58,161 nucleotides of DNA from contig NZ_JAAIJY010000022.1 of NCBI RefSeq assembly GCF_011752065.1, positions 1 through 58,161 on the forward strand, read 5' to 3'. The notes beneath the pieces are model-generated. The model was given only the letters and a program-made list of their open reading frames with translations, was not told where the DNA came from and did no database searches. Numbering within the stretch: the stretch's first letter is position 1; the number at the start of each line of letters is the position of its first letter. Below, piece after piece: positions 45,221 to 54,815 of this stretch. The stretch comes from Actinomyces sp. ZJ308 (lineage in GTDB: Bacteria > Actinomycetota > Actinomycetes > Actinomycetales > Actinomycetaceae). Made by a program: the position numbers and the translations under genes.

Positions 45221-47926
45221 ATGAGCCAGTCCGTCAACCGCGGGGAGAAGTCTGCCGCCTCCGCCGCCTCTCCCGAGGTCGTGGAGTCCGTCGAGCCCGT
45301 CGCGTCCGCTCAGCCCGACGACGCCGCAGCCCCTCCTGCTGATGCCGCAAGCCCCGACGACACCCCGACCGTCAACCTCGATGATGACTCCCATGGCTCC
45401 GAGGCCGGGCCGGTCGAGGCGCCCGACGGTGAGACCCGGGGCGCGCAGTCGCCCGCCGAAGGGGCTCAACCTGTCACCGACAGCTCCGAGGGGGAGTCGA
45501 CTGAGGAGACGGCTCAGGGCCCGGAGGAGAGGGAGAACCCGACCGTGGCCCCGAGCGAGCCCGCGGCTGAGACGCCGGCGAAGCAGCCGGCCGAGCCGCA
45601 GACGACCTCCGACCCCGGTGAGACGGCTCCTGACACGATGCCGACGGTTCGGCTGACCGGCTCCCTGAGCCGGCCCGCAGACGGTGCCGGAGCCGAGAAG
45701 ACCTCGGCACCGCCGCAGACCGAGGCCTCTGCCGATGAGCGGGACGACTCTGTCGATCCTGAGCCGGGTTCTGCTGAGTCGGTGGCCGCTGAGCCGGTAG
45801 CGACGCCGGCGTCGGTGGACGTCGTCGACGAGGCCGCCACCCCGGCCGAGGCCCTCTCGCCGTACGACCTCACCGGGGCGGATGCTCGGACCGCGGCCAC
45901 TGCCGAGCCCGGTGAGCGCGCCGCACGGAGCCCGCAGTCCGAGGGGATGCCGCCGTCGATCGCCCCGAAGAGCCCGGCCGCTGCGTCGTCCGCCTCTGCG
46001 CAGTCTCAGTCCGAGCCCCAGCCGGAGGCCGCCGTCGTAGCCGATGCTGCCGAGCCCGCCGGGGTCTACCTCGAGCCGACGGGTGAGGCCGCCTTCCCGG
46101 CCGCCCTCCCCGAGCCCGCCACCAAGGCCGAGAAGTCCAAGAAGCCTGGGAAGGCTGGCAAGTTCGCGACGAAGACCGACGAGGCGGCGGCAGGACCGAC
46201 CGCCTCGCGGCGTCGGCGCCTCATCCCCGCCGCCTGCGCGGCCGGAGCCGCGGCCTTCCTGCTGGCCTGGGGCGGCATCGCCTGGTGGACCACCCAGCAC
46301 ATCGCCTCGGGGACCAGCGTCTCCGGCGTCGACGTCTCCGGCCTGGGCCCCAAGGAGGCGCGCGCCCGCGTCAGCAAGGGCGTGGGCGACCAGCTCGCCC
46401 AGCCGGTCACCCTCACGGTGGGGCAGGGCAGCTCCGAGCTCGTGCCCGCCGGCTCGGGCGTCTCGGTGGACACCGACGCCTCGGTCAAGCGGCTCACCGG
46501 CTTCACCCTCAACCCCGTCACCCTGGCCCAGCGCCTGAGCGGCCAGCGCACCGACGCCGTCATCCGAGTCGATGGCACCACCCTGCGCGGCGCCCTGGAG
46601 GACCGGGTCGACACGATGGCCAACGGAGCGGTCTCCGCGACCGTCACCCTGGAGGGCACCAGGCCGGTGACCACGCCCGCGAGCAACGGCGTCGGCCTCG
46701 ACGTCGACGCCTCGGTCAAGCGGCTCACCGGCTCCTGGCCGCTGGGGCAGAAGACCATCGCCATGCCCGAGGGCACCGCGGTCCCCGCCATCACCGACGA
46801 GGAGGCCACGACCTTCGTGGACGGTACGCTCAACCCGCTGCTCGCCAGCGGGCTGACCGTCGACGGCGCGGGAGCCGGTGCGCAGGGCCAGAGCGTGGGC
46901 GGAGCGGCCGCGGCCTTCTCCCCCCATGACACCGCCGGCATGCTGCGGATCTCCTCCGAGGGCGGCACCCTGAGCGCCACCTTCGACCCGACCGCGCTGC
47001 ACGACGCCGTCGTCGCCAGGATCGGCCAGGTCGAGACCCCCGCCCAGAACGCCACCTGGAGGATCGACGGCTCCGCCGCCGGGGCGCCCGGGGCCCGTCC
47101 GCAGTACGTCCCCTCCGCGCAGGGCAAGGTCATCGACACCGCCGCCCTGTCCGAGAGCCTGCTCAAGGCGGGCACCTCCGCCACCGACGTCGCCGGGCGG
47201 ACCGTGGCCCTGCCGATGGTCGTCGCCGAGCCGACGGTGACGACACCGCAGAACGAGTGGGGCATCAGCGAGCCGATCGGCGAGTACGCCACCCCCTACA
47301 ACAGCGGGGACGTGCCGCGCACCCAGAACCTCACCCGCGGCGCCGAGCTCGTCAACGGCACCGTCGTCAAGCCCGGCGAGGTCTTCTCCCTGGAGCAGAC
47401 CCTCGGCGAGGTCGACTACGACCACGGATTCGCCGACGCCGGCGTCATCTCCAACGGCCAGCACGTTGACTCCCTGGGCGGTGGGCTGAGCCAGGTGGCC
47501 ACCACCGTGTTCAACGCCGGCTTCGAGGCCGGTATGGATGACACCGAGCACCACGCCCACCAGTACTACTTCGACCGTTACCCGGCCGGGCGCGAGGCGA
47601 CTTTGTGGACCGGCAGGCTCGACGTGAAGTTCACGAACTCGACCTCCAGCTCGGTACTGGTCCAGGCCTGGCTGGACGGCGAGCAGATCCACGTCCGGCT
47701 GTGGTCCACCAAGTACTACGACGTGTCCATCACCTCCTCGGAGCGCTTCAACTTCCGACCGGTGTCCACCGAGCGCAAGTCGGGCCCCGGCTGCGAGCCC
47801 TACTCGGGCGGCAACCCCGGCTTCGACATCACCGTCACCCGCACCCGCAAGCACGACGGCAAGGCCCTGCCCGACGACGTGCTCACCACCCAGTACGCCG
47901 CGGACAACAACATCGTCTGCTCCTGA
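45221..47926 (+). CDS. VanW-domain cell-envelope protein with PG-binding-4 repeats
   Basis: The 901-aa protein has a ~330-residue acidic, low-complexity cytoplasmic region rich in Glu, Pro, Ala and Ser, then a single membrane helix (about 333-356; ACAAGAAAFLLAWGGIAWW). Two peptidoglycan-binding (YkuD-associated, PG_binding_4) units follow, each with DASVKRLTG. The C-terminal VanW domain is at about 685-830 (YATPYNSGDVPRTQNLTRGA, GLSQVATTVFNAGFEAGMD). Such proteins are found at the septum or cell wall of Gram-positives; the VanW function is not defined. It is probably cotranscribed with typA, and a low-complexity tail with tens of acidic residues suggests interaction or phosphorylation. Confidence 0.85.
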   Translation: MSQSVNRGEKSAASAASPEVVESVEPVASAQPDDAAAPPADAASPDDTPTVNLDDDSHGSEAGPVEAPDGETRGAQSPAEGAQPVTDSSEGESTEETAQGPEERENPTVAPSEPAAETPAKQPAEPQTTSDPGETAPDTMPTVRLTGSLSRPADGAGAEKTSAPPQTEASADERDDSVDPEPGSAESVAAEPVATPASVDVVDEAATPAEALSPYDLTGADARTAATAEPGERAARSPQSEGMPPSIAPKSPAAASSASAQSQSEPQPEAAVVADAAEPAGVYLEPTGEAAFPAALPEPATKAEKSKKPGKAGKFATKTDEAAAGPTASRRRRLIPAACAAGAAAFLLAWGGIAWWTTQHIASGTSVSGVDVSGLGPKEARARVSKGVGDQLAQPVTLTVGQGSSELVPAGSGVSVDTDASVKRLTGFTLNPVTLAQRLSGQRTDAVIRVDGTTLRGALEDRVDTMANGAVSATVTLEGTRPVTTPASNGVGLDVDASVKRLTGSWPLGQKTIAMPEGTAVPAITDEEATTFVDGTLNPLLASGLTVDGAGAGAQGQSVGGAAAAFSPHDTAGMLRISSEGGTLSATFDPTALHDAVVARIGQVETPAQNATWRIDGSAAGAPGARPQYVPSAQGKVIDTAALSESLLKAGTSATDVAGRTVALPMVVAEPTVTTPQNEWGISEPIGEYATPYNSGDVPRTQNLTRGAELVNGTVVKPGEVFSLEQTLGEVDYDHGFADAGVISNGQHVDSLGGGLSQVATTVFNAGFEAGMDDTEHHAHQYYFDRYPAGREATLWTGRLDVKFTNSTSSSVLVQAWLDGEQIHVRLWSTKYYDVSITSSERFNFRPVSTERKSGPGCEPYSGGNPGFDITVTRTRKHDGKALPDDVLTTQYAADNNIVCS

Positions 47927-47995
47927 CGCGGTCCGACGCCGAAGTCCTCGTCTTCGTCCCCGATGGATTGAAGGCCGGGGCGGTGAGGGTGATTT

Positions 47996-48116
47996 TGTCC
48001 AAATGGGACGACTTTGACTCGGCCGCCAACCGGTTTCGAACGAGCGCAACGCTCTGACCTGCGCAGACGTGAAGAGCGTTGTGGAGATCGGACGTCAAAG
48101 TCGTCCCTCCTGGACA
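47996..48116. repeat. MITE-like palindromic element 2
   Basis: Outer arms 47996-48018 and 48094-48116 match in inverted orientation at 20 of 23 positions (TGTCCA...GGGACGACTTTGAC). Inside, CAACGCTCT (48047-48055) pairs with AGAGCGTTG (48073-48081), and GAGCG-CAA-CGCTC (48042-48054) forms an alternative hairpin. No coding sequence is present. The right arm contains GTCCCTCCTGGAC, also found in element 1 (30328 onward) as GTCCCTCCAGGAC. Confidence 0.75.
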
Positions 48117-48386
48117 CTTTTCGGCCGGCACCACGTCGGATCGCGGTCGCACCGCGAGGTCTCGCCCGAGGCGTTCCCCACGGCGCGGTCTTGGCGACTG
48201 AGGACGGTGTTACCTGCGACATTCGCGCCGCGGCAGTGACGTAATCGTGCTGCGACAACCCCGAGTTTTCCGCGTGCTGACGGCCACTCTTCCGCCGCTT
48301 GGGTCTATGGGCCCTGGAGGACCATACTTGCCCCGACCCCGCCATCCGCGCGGGAGGTTCCCCGGAGAAGAAAGGACACTGCTGCT

Positions 48387-48737
48387 ATGACGTACGTCAT
48401 TGCCCAGCCCTGCGTTGACGTCAAGGACCGTGCTTGCGTCGACGAGTGTCCCGTCGACTGCATCTACGAGGGTGAACGCAGCCTCTACATCAACGCCGAC
48501 GAGTGCGTCGACTGCGGGGCCTGCGAGCCCGTGTGCCCCACCGAGGCGATCTTCTACGAGGACGATGTTCCGGACGAGTGGGAGGACTACACCCGCGCCA
48601 ACATCGACTTCTTCGAGCTCAAGGGGCTGGGCTCGCCCGGCGGTGCCCAGAAGACCGGCGCCCAGGACTACGACGACCCCATGATCGCCGCCCTGCCCCC
48701 GCAGAATGACGAGTGGAAAGAGGCCAACGGCTACTGA
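48387..48737 (+). CDS. fdxA: 7Fe ferredoxin (FdxA)
   Basis: The 116-aa ferredoxin has the two-cluster arrangement [17 protein letters not shown] and [15 protein letters not shown], giving a 3Fe-4S/4Fe-4S pair, and the actinobacterial FdxA/FdxC C-terminal extension. AAAGGACA is the ribosome site. In many actinobacteria this gene sits next to dapC; here a 468-aa unrelated gene intervenes. It is a general low-potential electron carrier. Confidence 0.93.
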   Translation: MTYVIAQPCVDVKDRACVDECPVDCIYEGERSLYINADECVDCGACEPVCPTEAIFYEDDVPDEWEDYTRANIDFFELKGLGSPGGAQKTGAQDYDDPMIAALPPQNDEWKEANGY

Positions 48738-48855
48738 GCCGATGGCGCGGGGCCACGTAGCCCAGCCTCCTTCTCCCCCGGCTGATATGAAGGAGCCCCG
48801 TCGTGCCAGGGCTGCCTTCAGTGGACGGGCCCCGTCGGTATCGAGGAGGCTTGTC

Positions 48856-50262
48856 GTGCCCGAAGTCACCGAGCACACGTGCATCTACCTGCCGGACCTC
48901 CGCCCCGCCAGAGGCCGGAGCAGCCGTCCTGGCGTGGTGTCATTCGCCTGCGCCGGCCTTGGATGGGGTGCGTCCCCGGGATGGCGCACTGAGCTCTACC
49001 TCAGAGCATGCGGCTGGGCACGCGCCCGGGAGATCCTTGACTATGACACGGAGGATGAGGACATCCCGTTGTGGGATGAGCTCTTCGCCCGTATCCCCGA
49101 AAGCAGGCGACGTGAAGCGGTCCGGTCGGCCTTTGACGATCCCGATGCGCTCATCGTCCCTCCTCCCGCCTGCTCGGAGCGGGGTGGCAGGAGCGCTGCT
49201 GGGGGCTCCGGTTGGAGCTACGGCGTCCGTGCGGTGAGAGACGAGAGTGAGAGTGGCAGTGATGCCTGGTCGGCGCCGCAGGTGGTGGACATGGCCCGTT
49301 CTCTCGCCATGGGGGGACGTCTTGAGGCCTCCCGGCTCGCTGCCCGTGCCCCTCGGGCGCGGTCGGTGGGCGACCTCGTCTATGCCGACGCCCTCGACGC
49401 CGCTGCCGTGAAGGTGCTGGAGTCCGTGACCACTATCGAGACGGCTTCGCTCCACTGGGTCTCCGCCTCCATGGCGCGCCTGGCTATGGATGCTTCCCAG
49501 GATCTCCCCGCAGCCACCGGGCAGGATGCTCCCGCTCCTTCCGGTCTCATGGTTCTGGCCGAGCCCCTGCCCGCATGGAGTACCGCCCTCGTGGGAGGCC
49601 TGGCTCTGTGCGATGGCCCTCGTACCAATATCCCTTACATCGAGGCCGTCCCGGTTGATGCCCTTGCCTGGCAGCTGTCGCCTCCTCGTCGAGGTCGGAA
49701 AGCGCGTCTGACTATTGAGCTGTTCTGCCGGTCTTCTCGGCTGCCCTTGCCGGTCCGTGGTCTCCAGTCCGAGTCTCTTGCCTCCTTCGCCCGGATCAGC
49801 AGCCGCCTGCCCGTCATCTTCGCCGGTACGGTCGGGACTGGTCCCGACGGTGAGGATCTCGGTGCCGCACACGTCGGCGTCCTGTCCTGGCTCCAGGCCG
49901 CATGGAGCCTCATGTCCGACCCCGGCATCGTCCAGACCTCCATGATCCCTGAGGGCCATCCCGCTGAGAAGGGTGCCGCTGGGAGCCGCGAGGCTGACGG
50001 CGGTAATCGTGTCGCCGTCGTTGATCTGCATCCCGATCGCCACAGGTTCTTGTCCGTAACCCGGCACGAGGGCGACGTCGAGCCTGATGGGTCTCATCAG
50101 CATCCGGTGAGAAGTCACGTCGTACGCGGTCACTGGGACCTCCAATCCCATGGAACACCGTCTCCGCTGGGCCGTCTTCAGTGGGTTGACGACCATGTCT
50201 GCGGGCTGCCCGGTACCCCACTGGTGGCGCGCCCTCATGTCTGGGCCTGGCGCCACCCCTGA
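48856..50262 (+). CDS. Unrecognised 468-aa protein inserted between fdxA and dapC
   Basis: Starting at a GTG at 48856 with GAGGAGG six nt upstream. There is no signal peptide or membrane helix. The N-terminal part (CIYLPDLRPARGRSSRPGVV, EIPLWDELFARIPESRR-like patches) shows no family I know. The final ~50 residues, with SHQHPVRSHVVRGHW, LGRLQWVDDHVCGLPGTPLV and HVWAW, resemble the C-terminal motif (VRGHWR ... W-I-x-P-x-V-K-G) of hypothetical proteins common on actinobacterial plasmids and integrative elements. Usage of codons and GC are somewhat less biased than in the flanking genes. Function unknown. Confidence 0.65.
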   Translation: MPEVTEHTCIYLPDLRPARGRSSRPGVVSFACAGLGWGASPGWRTELYLRACGWARAREILDYDTEDEDIPLWDELFARIPESRRREAVRSAFDDPDALIVPPPACSERGGRSAAGGSGWSYGVRAVRDESESGSDAWSAPQVVDMARSLAMGGRLEASRLAARAPRARSVGDLVYADALDAAAVKVLESVTTIETASLHWVSASMARLAMDASQDLPAATGQDAPAPSGLMVLAEPLPAWSTALVGGLALCDGPRTNIPYIEAVPVDALAWQLSPPRRGRKARLTIELFCRSSRLPLPVRGLQSESLASFARISSRLPVIFAGTVGTGPDGEDLGAAHVGVLSWLQAAWSLMSDPGIVQTSMIPEGHPAEKGAAGSREADGGNRVAVVDLHPDRHRFLSVTRHEGDVEPDGSHQHPVRSHVVRGHWDLQSHGTPSPLGRLQWVDDHVCGLPGTPLVARPHVWAWRHP

Positions 50263-50350
50263 ATCGCGGGGTCGGGGCGGGGCGGCGCGGATGACGCACC
50301 CCCTCATCGGGGGTGGAGGCGCACCCGGCGAGTGAGGAAGAATCGGCGTC

Positions 50351-51559
50351 GTGAGCACCAGCGCGACACCCGAGACCCTCCCCAGCCCCCACCTGCCCCG
50401 CCGCCCCGCCCTGCCCGACTTCCCCTGGGACTCGCTGACCCCCTACCGGCAGCGCGCCGCCGAGCACCCCGACGGCGTCGTCGACCTCGCGGTGGGAACG
50501 CCCGTCGACCCCACCCCCGAGATCGCCCGGACCGCCCTGTCCGCGGCCGCCAACGCCCCCGGCTACCCGACGACGGTCGGCGCCCCCGTGGTGCGCGCCG
50601 CCATCATCGAGTGGATGGAGCGCCGCCGAGGCGTGGCCGGCCTGGGCGACGAGGAGGTCATCCCCACGATCGGCTCCAAGGAGTCCGTGGCCCTCCTGCC
50701 GCTGCACCTGGGCGTGGGCCCCGGTGACCTCGTCCTGCACCCGCGGGCCGCCTACCCCACCTACGACGTCGGCGCCCGCCTCGTGGGCGCCACCCCCGTC
50801 CCCGTGGACACCGACGCCGACCCCGACACCTGGGAGGTCGCCGACGACGCGCGCGTTGCCGTCGTCTGGCTCAACAGCCCCGGCAACCCCGACGGGCACG
50901 TCCTGAGCGCCGAGCAGATGGCCCGGATCGTCGCCTGGGCCAGGGGACGCGGCGCCGTCGTCATCTCCGACGAGTGCTACGCCGAGCTCGCCTGGGACTC
51001 GCCGTGGGACTCCGAGCCGATCCCCAGCCTCCTGGACCCCCGGGTCGGGGGAGCCGCGGGCCGGGCGGGTCTGCTCGCCCTGTACTCCCTGTCCAAGCAG
51101 TCCAACCTCGCCGGCTACCGGGCGGCCTTCCTCGCCGGGGACGCCGCCCTCGTGGCCGCGGTCACCGAGGTGCGCAAACACACCGGGATGCTCGTGCCGA
51201 CGCCGGTCCAGGCCGCGCTCGTGGCCGCCCTGGGCGACGAGGCGCACATGGAGGTCCAGAAGGAGGTCTACCGGGAGCGCCGCGAGGTGCTCGTGGAGGC
51301 CACGGCCGCCGCCGGGCTCGTCAACGACCCGGCCTCCGTGGCAGGCCTGTACCTGTGGCTCAAGGGGCCGGACTCGATGAGTGCCTATGACCTGGTCGCG
51401 GCCTTCGCCGAGCTCGGCATCGTCGTGGCCCCCGGCGACTTCTACGGCGAGGCCGGGGCCGGCCGGGTGCGTATGAGCCTGACCGACACCGACGAGCGCG
51501 TGGAGGCCGCCGCGCAGCGCCTGCGCTCCGCCGATGCCGCCGCTCTCTTCGCCGGCTGA
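50351..51559 (+). CDS. dapC: PLP-dependent aminotransferase, succinyldiaminopimelate transaminase-like
   Basis: The 402-aa fold-type I aminotransferase has NSPGNPDGHVLS, SDECYAELAWD and SLSKQSNLAGYR with the PLP-binding Lys. Its close relation to actinobacterial DapC is supported by proximity to fdxA, a conserved pairing. The enzyme transfers the amino group to N-succinyl-2-amino-6-ketopimelate in lysine and meso-diaminopimelate (or lysine) biosynthesis. A GTG at 50351 starts the gene. Substrate specificity rests on synteny plus family, so another aspartate-family role is possible. Confidence 0.82.
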   Translation: MSTSATPETLPSPHLPRRPALPDFPWDSLTPYRQRAAEHPDGVVDLAVGTPVDPTPEIARTALSAAANAPGYPTTVGAPVVRAAIIEWMERRRGVAGLGDEEVIPTIGSKESVALLPLHLGVGPGDLVLHPRAAYPTYDVGARLVGATPVPVDTDADPDTWEVADDARVAVVWLNSPGNPDGHVLSAEQMARIVAWARGRGAVVISDECYAELAWDSPWDSEPIPSLLDPRVGGAAGRAGLLALYSLSKQSNLAGYRAAFLAGDAALVAAVTEVRKHTGMLVPTPVQAALVAALGDEAHMEVQKEVYRERREVLVEATAAAGLVNDPASVAGLYLWLKGPDSMSAYDLVAAFAELGIVVAPGDFYGEAGAGRVRMSLTDTDERVEAAAQRLRSADAAALFAG

Positions 51560-51632
51560 GCCGCCCACAGCCATAGTCTCCTCATAGTCTGAGTTCAACC
51601 TGCTCTTAGGTTCATAGGACAGGCTCCTCAAC

Positions 51633-52664
51633 ATGAGTTCATTCATTAGAACATCTCGCCGTGCACTCCTGTCCGCCGGAGCCGTTGCGGGTGCAGGTCT
51701 TGCACTCGGTGCGTGCTCATCGAAAGCATCCTCCGTGACAACCACGTCCTCCGCCGCATCATCCTCATCAGCGGGAGGCTCGACGACGTCGAACGGGTCG
51801 AATGCCTCCTCCAGTACGAGCACCTCGGGCCAGGTGCCGACGATCGATGAGCTCACGCCTCTGGCGTCCTCCTTCACCCAGTCCTCCTACAGTGACTCGG
51901 AGACCGGGAAGTCCTTGCCGTTCAACATCTTCCTGCCGGAGGGGTACGACGCCTCGGGGAGCTACCCGCTCGTGCACTTCATCGCCGACGCCTCCATGGT
52001 GGGCGGCGAGGTGACCGCACCGCTGAGTCAGTACGGGGCGCTCATCTGGGCGCACCGGGTCACCCAGGACCTCCACAAGTGCGTGGTCGTGGTCCCGTGC
52101 TACCCCGAGGTCGTCCTCGACGACCACGACGGGTACACCACGACCGACTGGATGGACGTCACCCGTCGGTTCGTTCCCTGGCTCCAGCAGCAGTACGCCA
52201 TCGACTCCAGCCGCGTCTACGGGACCGGTCAGTCCATGGGATGCATGATGCACATGGTGATGGCGGCTCAGGATTCGACGATGTTCTCGGCCTGCATGTT
52301 CGTCGACGGCCAGTGGGACCCCACTCAGCTGACTGGCCTGGGCTCGGCCACCTGGGTCTACCAGGTCGCCGGCGGTGATGACCGGGCCTTCGCCGGGCAG
52401 CAGGCCGTCAAGGAGATGCTGACCTCCGCCGGCGTCGACTTCGCGGTCGCGCCGCAGGAGTGGGACGCCACGGCGTCGGCCTCCGAGCTCGACGAGCAGA
52501 CGAAGGCCCTGTTTAGCCAGGGCAAGGCGCGCAACTTCTCCGTCTTCAAGGCCGGTACCGTCATGGAGGCCAACCCCACAGCCAGGATGGAGCACATGGC
52601 CTCCTTCGAGCCCGCCTACAAGCTGACCGGGATGCGCACCTGGCTCCTGGACCAGAAGAAGTAG
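51633..52664 (+). CDS. Tat-type lipoprotein with alpha/beta hydrolase domain
   Basis: The 343-aa protein has a twin-arginine signal (TSRRALLSAG) and a lipobox LGAC with Cys28, so it should be exported folded and anchored to the membrane's outer face. A ~40-residue Ser/Thr/Gly-rich linker follows. The domain from ~75 to the end is an esterase D/prolyl-oligopeptidase-like hydrolase with FLPEGYD, YGTGQSMGC (nucleophile Ser in G-x-S-x-G) and a C-terminal MEHMASF where a catalytic His may reside. This resembles family 1 feruloyl/peptidase-type esterases that act on polymers or peptides. Confidence 0.8.
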   Translation: MSSFIRTSRRALLSAGAVAGAGLALGACSSKASSVTTTSSAASSSSAGGSTTSNGSNASSSTSTSGQVPTIDELTPLASSFTQSSYSDSETGKSLPFNIFLPEGYDASGSYPLVHFIADASMVGGEVTAPLSQYGALIWAHRVTQDLHKCVVVVPCYPEVVLDDHDGYTTTDWMDVTRRFVPWLQQQYAIDSSRVYGTGQSMGCMMHMVMAAQDSTMFSACMFVDGQWDPTQLTGLGSATWVYQVAGGDDRAFAGQQAVKEMLTSAGVDFAVAPQEWDATASASELDEQTKALFSQGKARNFSVFKAGTVMEANPTARMEHMASFEPAYKLTGMRTWLLDQKK

Positions 52665-52722
52665 GTGTCCGTCGGGTCTCCTGGGGCATCGAGGCCGTTG
52701 CTCGGCGTCGGTCGCGAGGCTG

Positions 52723-52738
52723 TTGATAAATTTATCAA
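52723..52738. promoter_or_regulatory. 16-bp AT-rich perfect palindrome upstream of citrate synthase
   Basis: TTGATAAATTTATCAA is self-complementary over 16 bp and stands out in GC-rich surroundings. It lies about 180 nt before the citrate synthase start. It resembles Fur-family sites in composition but is not an exact match. Confidence 0.5.
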
Positions 52739-52821
52739 GCTTTGTCGGGAGGCGGAACGTCGGATGGGACGGTGAGGCTTCGGCGTGCTGTGAGTCGGAC
52801 CAATGAGACGACGGCGTGACA

Positions 52822-52841
52822 GCACACCCCGTACAGTGTGC
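52822..52841 (+). promoter_or_regulatory. Promoter box with inverted repeat for citrate synthase
   Basis: GCACAC (52822-52827) and GTGTGC (52836-52841) are inverted copies separated by 8 nt and surround TACAGT (52832-52837), a likely -10 hexamer. A repressor bound here would block transcription of the citrate synthase gene. Confidence 0.4.
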
Positions 52842-52915
52842 GCTGGGTCCGCCGGACACCCCCGTGGGCCCAGGCCTCGCCGTCGCGATGCGCGCGGCCC
52901 CGAGCCCCAGGAGAC

Positions 52916-54346
<1,431 letters not shown>

Positions 54347-54512
54347 GGCTCAGGTCCTCAGGGCCCTCGTGGCCGATTCGGACATCGTTGGGGGTGCCGG
54401 ACAGGCCGTCGCGTTCCTTGTGGGCTCCTGCCGTGGTGGTCGACGTCGTAGACCCGGCGGTCTGTAGTAGGGAACTGGGGCTACGGCTCCGCCGGTCGCT
54501 TCCGGGCGCCCA

Positions 54513-54602
54513 CTCCACGAGGTCCGGGTGGTACTGGCCGGGGTTTAACCGCACTGCACGTGCCTCCGGACCACGTGGAGTACCCCCATGCCCTGGCCAG
54601 TA
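54513..54602. repeat. Nested inverted repeats after citrate synthase
   Basis: CTCCACGAGGTCC (54513-54525) pairs with GGACCACGTGGAG (54568-54580), 12 of 13 bases; TACTGGCC (54532-54539) pairs exactly with GGCCAGTA (54595-54602). The two stems interlock, so only one can form at a time. Nothing else is recognisable from 54347 to 54613. Confidence 0.5.
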
Positions 54603-54613
54603 GCACCCCAGTC

Positions 54614-54751
54614 TCATGCAGTATCGGTGGGCTCCACGACGATAGCGGCACTCCGCTGTCTCAGCGCCTCGACGTCGTATCCGCGCTCCGCCTCATCGGC
54701 CCACTCTTGGATCATCTCGTCGGTGACCGGTACGCCATCAATGGTTTCCAT
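54614..54751 (-). CDS. 45-aa antitoxin-like fragment (ribbon-helix-helix N-terminus)
   Basis: A short frame from the ATG at 54751 gives METIDGVPVTDEMIQEWADE then AERGYDVEALRQRS and a 12-residue unrelated tail. The first ~32 residues match the N-terminal arm that precedes the ribbon-helix-helix domain in CopG/RHH antitoxins of Actinomyces relatives (typically 'G-x-P-x-T-x-E-M-I ... ADEAE-x-GYDV-x-x-L'). The DNA-binding domain itself is absent, so this is probably a truncated antitoxin. No toxin gene is adjacent. It might instead be a real small protein of unknown role. Confidence 0.45.
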   Translation of the reverse strand: METIDGVPVTDEMIQEWADEAERGYDVEALRQRSAAIVVEPTDTA

Positions 54752-54815
54752 ACGACAAGTGTCATACGAAATGCCCGTCTGGCCTCACCGTAACTGTCGT
54801 GGAGAGTTCTGGGGC

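Noticed and set aside
43220..48049. 1609-codon open frame on the minus strand across typA and the VanW gene
   Set aside because: Covers two clearly recognised genes on the plus strand; low-complexity Gly/Val/Asp/Leu composition and no ribosome site. It is a GC-skew shadow.
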